DNA of 48,246 nt from a virus, in IMG/VR virus record IMGVR_UViG_3300050120_000022, positions 1 to 48,246 of that record. One strand, 5' to 3'. Positions 1-7,007 of the stretch are shown here, piece after piece. Made by a program: the position numbers and the translations under genes. The first letter of the stretch is position 1. Each line of letters opens with the position of its first letter. A model generated the notes under the pieces. The model worked only from the letters and a program-made list of their open reading frames with translations. It did no database searches and was not told the origin of the DNA.

Positions 1-108
1 TCTTTTTGCAGCTATAACACGGTGTTCGTATTGCCCGCGCAACGGCCCCGCTGTATGTTTCCAATAACCCTTTGCGGTAAGCGTAAAGCCTTTGCGTTTG
101 GTTTTCAT
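1..108 (-). CDS. HNH endonuclease, 5' fragment cut by the window edge
   Basis: The first 36 codons of the same gene that is complete at 47895-48206. It is incomplete only because the window starts inside it. The ATG is at 108-106 and overlaps the TGA of the upstream lipoprotein gene (ATGA-type overlap). Confidence 0.85.
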   Translation of the reverse strand, partial: MKTKRKGFTLTAKGYWKHTAGPLRGQYEHRVIAAKR

Positions 109-148
109 TGATTGAGATTTACCGGAGACTTTGCAATTGGTGGAGCAG
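1..148. repeat. terminal direct repeat, copy 1 (circle junction)
   Basis: Bases 1-148 are repeated at 48099-48246 with a single difference (G at 127, T at 48225). The repeat falls inside coding sequence (start of an HNH gene and end of a lipoprotein gene), and both genes read through correctly only when the two ends are merged. The simplest reading is assembly overlap of a circular or terminally redundant phage genome, not a biological long terminal repeat. The mismatch changes Ser to Tyr in the lipoprotein and may reflect a population variant. Confidence 0.9.
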
Positions 149-242
149 GGCGACCAATCTTTACTTTAACCTGGAGATTGGCACAACCGGCACATAACAT
201 GCACGCGGCGAAAACAGCTAGCAGCTTTACTTTTGCATCCAT
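105..242 (-). CDS. small lipoprotein, 45 aa
   Basis: A 45-codon gene starting inside the last codons of the PD-(D/E)XK nuclease gene (ATG 242-240) and ending on the HNH start codon. Residues 1-20 form a lipoprotein signal peptide (MDAKVKLLAVFAACMLCAGC) with lipobox LCAGC. The mature part is about 26 residues and contains a PAPPIAKSP proline stretch. Size, lipobox and proline content resemble the outer-membrane spanin Rz1. However, it lies in the replication operon, far from the lysis genes, so spanin function is only a guess; a small exclusion lipoprotein is equally possible. The end-repeat mismatch alters one residue near the C terminus. Confidence 0.7.
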   Translation of the reverse strand: MDAKVKLLAVFAACMLCAGCANLQVKVKIGRPAPPIAKSPVNLNQ

Positions 243-1165
243 TCTGTACAACCTTTAATTACAGCTTCAGTTGGAATTGTTGTATTCCAATGGCTACAAA
301 ACCATTGGGCATTTTCAATTGGTTTGGAATTTTTGCAGCTACGGCAGTTATGAGATACTGCAAAGGTGTCTCCATCGTGGCAAATGCTCTGCATCGGGCA
401 TTGATTGCAGATGTAGTAGTTGCGCTTTTCACTTATGCGCTTTGGCGGGTTGTTGAGAATAATTAACTCTTGCGCCTTTTCAATTTCACGCTTGGCTAAC
501 TCCCAATCTAACTCAACTATTTCAACATACAAATCATCATCGTTTTTGTTGACTGTTATATAAACTGCATAACGCAAACCCAGCTTGTAGCCATAGATTG
601 ACATTTGAATAAAATGCCGTTCTTTGGCTCCCGCTACGCCAACTTCACTTAGCTTGTTGAAGCCCGCTCCAGTGCCGCTAGTCTTATATTCAATGAGTGA
701 CCAATCAAGCCCTAGCCTGGAGCAACGCGCTATATCGTCAGAGCTACCGCCGAAATGCCCCTCAATATCAGAAATGCGCGTCTGCTTGCCGTTTTCAGTT
801 TGGTAAAATTCAAAGCCGATACCCTGGAGTAAGTATCTGATGCGCGGCTCTTCATCATGCCCGCGATTGAATAGGCGTAGCAGCCTACCAACAAATCTTT
901 CCGGCTTGAACCAATGGAAATGATACCAGATATAACGATTGCAAGAGTGACCTATAACTGAAGCCCCTAAGTGCTCACGAAAGCCGGTAGTTTCAAGCAT
1001 CTCTTTTGCACAAACAAACACGTCAATATCTAACTTGATTTGCTCTGCAATAGATCGTTTTGCAAGGGTAGTATTTAGATCAACGCTTTCCCCTAGACTT
1101 TCTTCTATCGGCTTGAATAGAGTTGAGCTTATGTTGTCTGGTAACAGGGCGGGTTTTTCGCTCAT
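227..1165 (-). CDS. PD-(D/E)XK nuclease with C-terminal cysteine cluster (RecB/Cas4-like)
   Basis: 312 aa. The nuclease core is visible: His at about 103 (RGHDEE), acidic GGSSDD at 139-144, the E-x-K motif at 159-161 (LIEYKTSG), and a QMSIYGYKLG helix at 187-196 that corresponds to motif IV. The C terminus has paired cysteines at 253/256/262 and more at 274/277/290, suggesting a zinc or Fe-S site as in Cas4 and AddB-type nucleases. Phage members of this fold act as 5'-3' exonucleases feeding single-strand annealing, which fits the Sak4-like ATPase and SSB genes upstream in the same operon. It overlaps the DUF3268 gene by 86 bp. Confidence 0.8.
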   Translation of the reverse strand: MSEKPALLPDNISSTLFKPIEESLGESVDLNTTLAKRSIAEQIKLDIDVFVCAKEMLETTGFREHLGASVIGHSCNRYIWYHFHWFKPERFVGRLLRLFNRGHDEEPRIRYLLQGIGFEFYQTENGKQTRISDIEGHFGGSSDDIARCSRLGLDWSLIEYKTSGTGAGFNKLSEVGVAGAKERHFIQMSIYGYKLGLRYAVYITVNKNDDDLYVEIVELDWELAKREIEKAQELIILNNPPKRISEKRNYYICNQCPMQSICHDGDTFAVSHNCRSCKNSKPIENAQWFCSHWNTTIPTEAVIKGCTEWMQK

Positions 1166-1556
1166 AGTTTTTACGCTTTCCGGCTTCTACTTTGTGGGTA
1201 CCTTTGCGCTGGCAATAATCTTCAGAATGGTTTATGCAAGCTAGCAATTGATCGTGAGTTAGGTTAGAAATGTGAAAAGTTTCAATCAGTTTAAGATGCT
1301 CTCCCATCCATCTTTTAGCTCGTTCCCTGGACATAAAACCAGCCAACCAAACTTTATCAAATGACAGGTGAGCTATTTTTCGTAAGTACCGTATGCCGTT
1401 GCTTGCCATCTTTCCGTAAGGTATTTCTGTACCTTCATGGCAACCAACACTAGCGCCGCAATTCCCACACATTAGGACGTAAGGCCATCTAGGCAGAGTA
1501 GCGCGGGTTGTTATGTATGTGTTTTCACTCCCGCACACGTCACATAGTTGGGGCAT
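1080..1556 (-). CDS. zinc-finger protein, DUF3268 type
   Basis: 158 aa. The N-terminal half has the DUF3268 pattern: CDVCGSEN at 5-12, then CGNCGASVGCHEGTEIP at about 30-46, then a YLRKIAHLSFDKVW helix and an SRERAKRWMGEHL motif. The paired CxxC motifs should bind zinc. The last 40 residues are very basic (KRKNYERK...RRKSRGKR) and overlap the next gene. The role is unknown. It is co-transcribed with SSB upstream and the PD-(D/E)XK nuclease downstream, so a nucleic-acid transaction is likely. An AAAGGGTGG Shine-Dalgarno-like sequence lies about 8 nt before the ATG. Confidence 0.65.
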   Translation of the reverse strand: MPQLCDVCGSENTYITTRATLPRWPYVLMCGNCGASVGCHEGTEIPYGKMASNGIRYLRKIAHLSFDKVWLAGFMSRERAKRWMGEHLKLIETFHISNLTHDQLLACINHSEDYCQRKGTHKVEAGKRKNYERKTRPVTRQHKLNSIQADRRKSRGKR

Positions 1557-1581
1557 TCAACCACCCTTTCAATTGGAATTG

Positions 1582-1607
1582 CAACGGGGCTAGCTACAGC
1601 CCCGTTG
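1582..1607 (-). terminator. intergenic hairpin between SSB and DUF3268 genes
   Basis: A perfect 9-bp stem (CAACGGGGC / GCCCCGTTG) with an 8-nt loop lies in the 70-bp gap after the SSB stop. There is no U-tract on the leftward transcript, so it is more likely an attenuator, processing site or mRNA stabiliser than a full terminator. Confidence 0.45.
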
Positions 1608-1625
1608 AATAGTTGCGGAGTGTTG

Positions 1626-2240
1626 TTACTTGCCCCACGGCGGGACAGCGGCATTAGGGCTAGCAGCCCACGGCGGCGCACCATTGCCGGGCGCTGGAGC
1701 CTGGAAGCCCGTTGAAGGCGCGAGCGACTGTGCGGCGGCTGGCGCTGCTCCCCACGGCGCTGCATTCGCTGCTGGAGCCGGTTGCTGTGTATATGCCGGG
1801 GCAGCGGTTTGCGGGGCTTGCTGTGGAGCTTGCCCGCGTGTTGGCGGGTTGCCAGCCATATCAGTTACTTTCTTCACATCATCGTACTTTGGCTCTTTGT
1901 CTTGCGGCCCGATAGTTGCGATGAAGCGCCCGCCGATCAATTCTTCAGCCATACCAATACGCAAACGGCCTGTAACATGGCAGACTGCGGAAAGCTGTTG
2001 ATAGGCAATTCTAACTGTCGTTTCATTATCGTTGTACAGATTGAAACGGTAGTGGTAATCTTGCCCCTTCATTGGGCCATCCAACACACGGCAAGTAAGT
2101 ACCAACATGCCCTTGTTAGGGTTGTCAGTAACCGGCTTACCTTCCGTCTTGATAATTTCCAACGGATAATCAGCGAGAGGAAAGCGAACAGATGAACCCT
2201 GGAAAGGGTCTACTGTGGCAGCATCGAAGTTTAATTGCAT
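1626..2240 (-). CDS. phage ssDNA-binding protein, DUF669-like
   Basis: 204 aa. Residues 1-120 match the style of DUF669 phage proteins: an N-terminal NFDAATVDPF, a PLADYPLEIIKTE strand, YHYRFNLYND and a TGRLRIGMAEELIGGRF strand, compatible with an OB-like fold. The C-terminal 75 residues are a disordered Ala/Pro/Gln tail carrying four PWG/PW motifs (AAPWGAAP, APPWAASP, VPPWGK at the very end) in place of the usual acidic DDDIPF tip. The likely role is coating ssDNA for the Sak4-like annealase and the phage polymerase. Start supported by AAAGGT 9 nt upstream. Confidence 0.75.
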   Translation of the reverse strand: MQLNFDAATVDPFQGSSVRFPLADYPLEIIKTEGKPVTDNPNKGMLVLTCRVLDGPMKGQDYHYRFNLYNDNETTVRIAYQQLSAVCHVTGRLRIGMAEELIGGRFIATIGPQDKEPKYDDVKKVTDMAGNPPTRGQAPQQAPQTAAPAYTQQPAPAANAAPWGAAPAAAQSLAPSTGFQAPAPGNGAPPWAASPNAAVPPWGK

Positions 2241-2258
2241 GATGTTTTACCTTTCAAG

Positions 2259-2729
2259 TTAGAATTGCGTTAAATAGTTAATTGCATCTGTTAGTACCGA
2301 TGCATTGTCTTTGAAAGCGCCTAGCCCTCTGTTACAATGATTGCAAAGAATGCCTCTTACTTTGCCGGTACTATGGTCGTGATCTACATGCCAATCATTT
2401 TTGCCGCCCGTTGAAGGTGACTTGCAGATTGCACAGCGATTATTTTGAGATTCAAAAATTTTTATGTAAGCGTCGAGTGTAATTCCGTAATTTTTTTTGA
2501 GTTGGCTATCTCGTGCTCTTTCTGGGTTCTCCCTTCTCCAATTGTTAACTTTGTCTCTGTTTGCTTGAGGGTTGGCTCTTGCGACAGCTAAGGATTTCTT
2601 ACGATAAAATTCCGGTGTGGCATCGTACTTAGATTTCGCTTTGGTAAGCAAGCGTTGGCGGTTATTTATATACCATTGTCGTTTGTATGCACGTTTTGCT
2701 TCTATTAAGTCTAAATCTTTTTGACTCAT
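2259..2729 (-). CDS. HNH endonuclease, recombination endonuclease VII family (paralogue A)
   Basis: 156 aa from the ATG at 2729 that overlaps the Sak4 stop (ATGA); a GTG nine bases earlier is an alternative. The C-terminal half has the T4 endonuclease VII zinc/HNH signature: CAICK, then WHVDHDHSTGKVRGILCNHCNRGLG, with a CxxC...CxxC zinc site. The N-terminal half is Arg/Lys-rich and helical. Two clear paralogues lie at 30057-30434 and 47474-47911. Such enzymes either resolve branched DNA or act as free-standing homing endonucleases. Three copies, each slotted between essential genes, favour homing. Confidence 0.85.
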   Translation of the reverse strand: MSQKDLDLIEAKRAYKRQWYINNRQRLLTKAKSKYDATPEFYRKKSLAVARANPQANRDKVNNWRRENPERARDSQLKKNYGITLDAYIKIFESQNNRCAICKSPSTGGKNDWHVDHDHSTGKVRGILCNHCNRGLGAFKDNASVLTDAINYLTQF

Positions 2730-3397
2730 GTTGTACACTTCTTAAAAATTGCAGAGAAGTCGGGCTGCTCAATTGGGTTTAAGTTTCCAGACCTATCTTT
2801 TGCATCCCACTCCAAAGATGAACATGTGTGCAATACGCGATAATTGACACCATCGTGTTTCAAAATATCCATGTGTAATATAAGATCAAAAAAATATGGT
2901 GTTGCATTTTGCAGAGCCTTACTAGGCATGAGCGGAGAGGCGCGTTGAATTACAGGTAACTGCCCCTCTTCAATCAACATTTGCTTTGCAATGAAAACTA
3001 CATTTTTTCCTTTCAAGTCACGAAAATTGCGAATTAAATTGTACATCTGTTGCTGCATTTCGCCGTAAGCCTTACGGGGATCTTTCGTCTTGCGCAACTC
3101 TTCAGCTAGCACAACTTCAGCAATTTCAGACATTGAATCTAGCGCGTATGTCTGAAACTTTTTCGCTTCGCTCGATTGCATTACCCACATATAAGCGTCC
3201 GTCAATTCTTTGTAGGTATTTATTTCCGTGTATGCAACAGAGAGTTTGCGGAGCGACAACAATCCTTTTTCGGCACTTAGAATGAATGGAGCAGGCGCGC
3301 TTGCGAGGGAGTAAGTTTTGCCTGTTCCGCTACGCCCATAGATGACGCACTTGATGCCATCGGCGGCAGTGATTTGATTAGTGGACCTTACTTGCAT
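2726..3397 (-). CDS. Sak4-like RecA-fold ATPase (phage recombinase)
   Basis: 223 aa. Walker A GRSGTGKT at 21-28 and Walker B-like TYALDS at 83-88; the rest follows the AAA_24 / phage nucleotide-binding family. Members of the Sak4 group are RecA-core proteins that promote single-strand annealing with a partner SSB, and an SSB-like gene lies two genes downstream. ATG at 3397 overlaps the stop of the preceding 35-codon gene (TAATG), so translation is probably coupled. Confident as a P-loop ATPase, less so on the annealing role. Confidence 0.8.
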   Translation of the reverse strand: MQVRSTNQITAADGIKCVIYGRSGTGKTYSLASAPAPFILSAEKGLLSLRKLSVAYTEINTYKELTDAYMWVMQSSEAKKFQTYALDSMSEIAEVVLAEELRKTKDPRKAYGEMQQQMYNLIRNFRDLKGKNVVFIAKQMLIEEGQLPVIQRASPLMPSKALQNATPYFFDLILHMDILKHDGVNYRVLHTCSSLEWDAKDRSGNLNPIEQPDFSAIFKKCTT

Positions 3398-3504
3398 TAG
3401 TATAGCCTTTCTAAATATTTAACAGCGGCCAAAAGAGTTTCCTTGTTATCCTTTGCATTTGATCCTATTTGAGACGTTTTAGGTACCTTCTTGCGCCGTG
3501 GCAC
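3397..3504 (-). CDS. tiny basic protein, 35 aa, coupled to the Sak4-like gene
   Basis: Open frame from GTG at 3504 to a TAA that overlaps the Sak4 ATG. It begins MPRRKKVPKTSQ and ends in an amphipathic helix (LLAAVKYLERLY). It overlaps the 3' end of the zinc-ribbon gene. Evidence is the codon-like composition and the TAATG junction; there is no recognisable family. Confidence 0.4.
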   Translation of the reverse strand: MPRRKKVPKTSQIGSNAKDNKETLLAAVKYLERLY

Positions 3505-3653
3505 GCTTCACAGCGGAACGGCTCACCAAATCCTGCTTGCCGTTCACTGCAATTCAAGCATTCATACAGCCTAAGTAGCCTTAACTTTGGGCGGTATGAT
3601 TTCAAGGGTTGGCGCACCGGGTTTGATTTCGAGGCATCCATCAAAGTATGCAA
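3465..3653 (-). CDS. small zinc-ribbon protein
   Basis: The C-terminal part has two CxxC pairs (YECLNC and FRCEACHG) about 14 residues apart, as in zinc ribbons, and a basic tail. The listed start lies inside the DUF7173-like gene without a Shine-Dalgarno sequence. A non-ATG start near 3570, just after that gene's stop, would give a 30-35 residue ribbon and is at least as likely. Confidence 0.4.
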   Translation of the reverse strand: MHTLMDASKSNPVRQPLKSYRPKLRLLRLYECLNCSERQAGFGEPFRCEACHGARRYLKRLK

Positions 3654-3987
3654 AGTATTCTGGCGAGTTTAACGCCTTGTAGTTTTTCAGGTTTAATTCT
3701 GGTTTCCATCTTACTAACAGCTTTGCAACTTCAGGTGGAAACTTAGCAAGTGTTGTGTCTGTTTCGCCGTTGCTGTTTTTGAGAGTGTAATTCTCTTTCT
3801 TTTCTGATTTCAGCTTGTACCCATTTTCAAGCTCTATATTCTGAGTACCAACAGCTAATTCAGGATCAAAGAAAGTATCTACAATCAACTTACGCAACTG
3901 CATTTCTGTTTGTTTGAGTTGGTCTAATTCGGTAGCGGCACATTGCCATCTACGCAATAAGTCTGTCTGCTCAGACGTGAGGGGCAT
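3571..3987 (-). CDS. conserved phage protein, DUF7173-like
   Basis: 138 aa. The pattern recalls a phage family usually found beside recombination/SSB genes: an N-terminal helix MPLTSEQTDLLRRWQCAATEL, a LRKLIVDTFF segment, ELENGYKLKSEKKENYTL, then LLVRWKPELNLKNYKALN and a terminal GAPTLEIIPPK strand. Function is unknown. It sits upstream of the Sak4-like gene in the same operon, consistent with the usual neighbourhood. Assignment is from remembered sequence pattern only. Confidence 0.55.
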   Translation of the reverse strand: MPLTSEQTDLLRRWQCAATELDQLKQTEMQLRKLIVDTFFDPELAVGTQNIELENGYKLKSEKKENYTLKNSNGETDTTLAKFPPEVAKLLVRWKPELNLKNYKALNSPEYFAYFDGCLEIKPGAPTLEIIPPKVKAT

Positions 3988-4238
3988 TTAATGAAACCTT
4001 TCAGCACTTTGTCTGCGATGGATTTTGAATCGATGTTTAGAACGTTGCACATTTCCCAAAAGCGACTTTTTGTATCAGTGAAAAAGCGAATGCCTGTAGT
4101 TTGGCCCTGGCAGGCATCTTGCGCGGCGGCGATAATGATTGCTGCCAGAAAACGCACACAGGCTTCGTGTTCTGGATCGGCTTGATAAGTGATGGAAGAG
4201 CTAACTACAAGAGACAAACCAGCGGAATTATTTTTCAT
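3924..4238 (-). CDS. hypothetical protein, 104 aa
   Basis: ATG at 4238 overlaps the end of the preceding gene, in the usual coupled arrangement of this operon. The middle has a hydrophobic Ala/Ile-rich helix (FLAAIIIAAAQDA) that is probably buried rather than membrane-spanning. The last 20 codons overlap the DUF7173-like gene. No family recognised. Confidence 0.55.
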   Translation of the reverse strand: MKNNSAGLSLVVSSSITYQADPEHEACVRFLAAIIIAAAQDACQGQTTGIRFFTDTKSRFWEMCNVLNIDSKSIADKVLKGFIKCPSRLSRQTYCVDGNVPLPN

Positions 4239-4467
4239 CGAATTTTACCCAATCCTCTTTGCCAACGATAATCACAATGATACCTTTGCGGCAAAAGTCA
4301 CAATGCTTGATCGTTGATTTCAAGCCGCGTGCTCTATCCAGATGTTGCATTGTTTTAGCTTTGGATTCGCCGTAAGGCGTGTAGGGATAGTGAACTTCGG
4401 AACAGTGTTCGTAGAGAGCATCAATGTACATTTTGATTCGCTGAAGAAAACTTGTGAAGCTGGACAT
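4228..4467 (-). CDS. hypothetical protein, first gene of the leftward operon, 79 aa
   Basis: Mostly helical N terminus (SSFTSFLQRIKMYIDALYEHC) and a short CDFC motif at about 55-58 followed by a hydrophobic strand IIVIIVG. No family recognised. The ATG at 4467 is only 6 nt from a good -10 box, so the message is expected to be leaderless; no Shine-Dalgarno sequence is present. As the first gene after the early promoter it is a candidate host-takeover protein, which is inference only. Confidence 0.6.
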   Translation of the reverse strand: MSSFTSFLQRIKMYIDALYEHCSEVHYPYTPYGESKAKTMQHLDRARGLKSTIKHCDFCRKGIIVIIVGKEDWVKFDEK

Positions 4468-4502
4468 GACCCAACATTACTTCCAATACAAAATTCCGTC
4501 AA
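4468..4502 (-). promoter_or_regulatory. leftward early promoter, leaderless type
   Basis: On the - strand: -35 TTGACG (4502-4497), 17-nt spacer, -10 TAATGT (4479-4474), then 6 nt (4473-4468) to the ATG at 4467. Drives the replication/recombination operon. Confidence 0.7.
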
Positions 4503-4528
4503 GGGGAAAATCGAAAAAAATTTAAGGC

Positions 4529-4558
4529 TTGACGCGACGGGGGGAGCGGATGTACTCT
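4529..4558 (+). promoter_or_regulatory. rightward promoter, leaderless type
   Basis: -35 TTGACG (4529-4534), 18-nt spacer containing a G-run, -10 TACTCT (4553-4558), then 7 nt to the ATG at 4566. It is back to back with the leftward promoter; the two -35 boxes are 26 bp apart. Confidence 0.6.
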
Positions 4559-4565
4559 CGCTCTC

Positions 4566-4742
4566 ATGGCTCACACTGCATTATCCATCTCTCTCGATCC
4601 GCAATCGCGTGCGATTTTGAAGAAACTGCAAAAATCAATGGCAAAACGCCTGAAGGTTTCCAAAGTCACACAGGCTGACGCACTGAAATATTGTGTGCGC
4701 GTAACCGCTGAAGTTGAAAAAATCCCCACAACAACAAACTGA
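4566..4742 (+). CDS. small basic protein, 58 aa, upstream of primase
   Basis: ATG 4566 to TGA 4742. The sequence MAHTALSISLDPQSRAILKKLQ starts with a short strand followed by helices (SMAKRLKVSKVTQADALKYCVR), which resembles small ribbon-helix-helix DNA-binding proteins. It begins at a probable transcription start (leaderless) and ends 12 nt before the primase start, so it could autoregulate the divergent promoter region. The RHH assignment is tentative. Confidence 0.6.
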   Translation: MAHTALSISLDPQSRAILKKLQKSMAKRLKVSKVTQADALKYCVRVTAEVEKIPTTTN

Positions 4743-4754
4743 ATTTGAGGCGTT

Positions 4755-7007
4755 ATGCTTGATGAACTCAAGGCGTATCCTCAGTGGATCGTGCGCCGTA
4801 AAGATAAAATCCCCTTGCGTGCCAGCGATGGCTACAACGCATCTGTTACAAATTCTGCTGATTGGTCAACGTTTGATATTGCGGCGGCTGCTTGTGCTGC
4901 AAATCCTGAATTAGGGTTGGGCTTCGTTTTGTCTGCTGATGATCCATTCTGTTTTATAGATTTAGATTCAACAGATGATGAAACAATACAACGCTTTCAA
5001 ATTGAAATATCAAACGCATTCCAGAGCTATCAAGAGGTTTCACCATCCGGCAAAGGTTTGCATATTGTTTGCAAAGGTTCCGTGCCACAAGGCAAACGTA
5101 AAAACAAAGTTGAAGTGTATTCCAGTCAACGCTATATGACTGTGACGTTTCAAGTATACAAAGATTTGCCAATCAACGAATGCCAAGATTTGATTACACA
5201 TTTGTTTAACGATATGGGCGGCGCGGTTGATACCACTTTGCCGGTTGTAGAAAGCAAAGCTCCAACGCAATCAGATGATGAAGTTTACAGTATGGCTCTT
5301 AACGCATCTAATGGAGAATTGTTTGATGCTTTGTACAAAGGCGAATGGAAAGAACGATACAAGAGTCAATCTGAGGCTGATTTTGCTCTCATTGATATTA
5401 TTGCATTCTATACTGATTCTCAAGAGCAAACCGCACGCCTTTTTCTGGCGTCTGCATTAGGACAACGCGACAAAGCGCACAGGCCAATTAAGATTGATAA
5501 AGCTGGCAACCGTATTGATTATGTAGGCAAGATGGTACGGCGCTCATTTGATCGTAAAATTGAATTAGCGTTTGATCCTGCTATTTTCAAACCAAAAATT
5601 CCTCTCAATATATCTCAAAATGAGACAGAATTAAAACAGCCTGAAGAGCTGCATACAGTTTGGATGCAACCGCCTGGATTGCTAGGAGACATTGCAGCTT
5701 ACATCTACGGTAACGCTGTGAATCCTGTACCTGAAGTTGCTATAGCTGCAACATGCGCTTACGTTGGCGGCATCATTGGACGCACATATAACATTAGCCG
5801 TACAGGTTTGAATAACTATTACATATTGCTAGCGCGTACAGCGGGCGGTAAAGAGGGCGCTAGTCAAGGCATGGACAAACTAACCGGCGCATTGCGTCTA
5901 GTAGTGCCAACCTTGATAGATCAATTCATCGGCCCTAGTGAAATTGCTAGTCCCCCTGCTCTAATAAAGCAATTAGCTGAAACGCCTTGCATGGTTAGCC
6001 ATAAAGGTGAAATTGGTTTTTGGCTGCAAAAGCTCTGCTCAAAGTATGCTAATACTAATGATTCCAGTTTGCGCGGCCTATTGCTTGATTTGTTTTCAAA
6101 ATCAGGGCATGGCCAAGTAGTCAAAGGCTCTGTATACAGTGATCGTGCAAAGAATGTACCGTCAATCAATAATCCAGCTTTAACCATCTTTGGTGATTCC
6201 ACACAAGAGGCATTCTACAAAGCGATTGATGAAGATTCAGTAGCAGAGGGCTTAGTGTCGCGCTTTACTGTATTCGAGTGCGAAGATAAACGGCCAACAT
6301 ATAACAAGGCTAACAATTCATTTCCACCTTCAGCGGAAATTGTTTGGAAGCTAGCAACGTTGGTAAAGCGATGCATCGAAAAGGACCAAACCAACGAAGT
6401 AATCAACATTGCTGAAACTGAAGAGGCAACAGCTTACCACATGGCATTTCGTGAGCGTTGCACAGACAAAGCGTTTGAGGATCGGGAAAGCCCTACTGCT
6501 CAGATTTGGACGCGGGCACATCTACGGCTCTTGAGGCTTGCTGGGCTTGCGGCGGTATGCGTCAACCCTGATAGCCCTTGCGTGACGCTCACAGAGCTAC
6601 AGTGGGCAGAGCAGGTAGTGATGCATGGCATTCATGCTATGCTCCGGCGCTTTGAGGCTGGGCAGGTTGGCGAGAAAAGTTTGTACCTGGAGCAGAAAAT
6701 TTTAATGACTCGCGTTTTGAAAACATTTTGGCGCGACGGCTATTGCAAGAAAGTTGAAAGTGGCGGCATAACAGCAGCAATGTATGAACACAAAATTGTT
6801 AGCCAGAGATACCTACAAATATACAGCATGAAACATGCTTGCTTCAGGAATGAAAAAAACGCTACACAGGCATTTAAGAACATCTTGACTGAGTTTATTG
6901 AAGGTGGGTTGCTATCTAAAATTGATATGCAACGAGTGAAAGAATCCGGCAGAACTGGAATAGCTTACTACGTCAACTCTGAAATTATGAGAATGAAAAT
7001 TGACTGA
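4755..7007 (+). CDS. primase-polymerase / DUF3987-like helicase fusion
   Basis: 750 aa. The N-terminal third matches the archaeo-eukaryotic primase style of NrS-1-type proteins: PQWIVRR at 9-15, an ASVTNSADWSTFDIA segment at 29-43, catalytic FIDLDS at 67-72, SGKGLHIV at 98-105 and RYMTVTF at 126-132. A helical bundle at about 205-270 (IIAFYTDSQEQTARLFL...) follows. The C-terminal half from about 305 looks like the DUF3987 helicase-like region (PGLLGDIAAYIYGNAVNPVPE), but its P-loop position reads ARTAGGKEGASQG rather than GKS/T. It probably makes primers for the phage family B polymerase. GAGG lies 6 nt before the ATG. Confidence 0.75.
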   Translation: MLDELKAYPQWIVRRKDKIPLRASDGYNASVTNSADWSTFDIAAAACAANPELGLGFVLSADDPFCFIDLDSTDDETIQRFQIEISNAFQSYQEVSPSGKGLHIVCKGSVPQGKRKNKVEVYSSQRYMTVTFQVYKDLPINECQDLITHLFNDMGGAVDTTLPVVESKAPTQSDDEVYSMALNASNGELFDALYKGEWKERYKSQSEADFALIDIIAFYTDSQEQTARLFLASALGQRDKAHRPIKIDKAGNRIDYVGKMVRRSFDRKIELAFDPAIFKPKIPLNISQNETELKQPEELHTVWMQPPGLLGDIAAYIYGNAVNPVPEVAIAATCAYVGGIIGRTYNISRTGLNNYYILLARTAGGKEGASQGMDKLTGALRLVVPTLIDQFIGPSEIASPPALIKQLAETPCMVSHKGEIGFWLQKLCSKYANTNDSSLRGLLLDLFSKSGHGQVVKGSVYSDRAKNVPSINNPALTIFGDSTQEAFYKAIDEDSVAEGLVSRFTVFECEDKRPTYNKANNSFPPSAEIVWKLATLVKRCIEKDQTNEVINIAETEEATAYHMAFRERCTDKAFEDRESPTAQIWTRAHLRLLRLAGLAAVCVNPDSPCVTLTELQWAEQVVMHGIHAMLRRFEAGQVGEKSLYLEQKILMTRVLKTFWRDGYCKKVESGGITAAMYEHKIVSQRYLQIYSMKHACFRNEKNATQAFKNILTEFIEGGLLSKIDMQRVKESGRTGIAYYVNSEIMRMKID

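Noticed and set aside
1-148. Biological long terminal repeat
   Set aside because: The repeat interrupts two genes that are intact only after circular merging and has the length of an assembly overlap.
1630-2001. Rightward frames opposite the SSB gene
   Set aside because: Mirror of the Ala/Pro-rich SSB tail; no ribosome site, and the opposite strand has clear domain structure.
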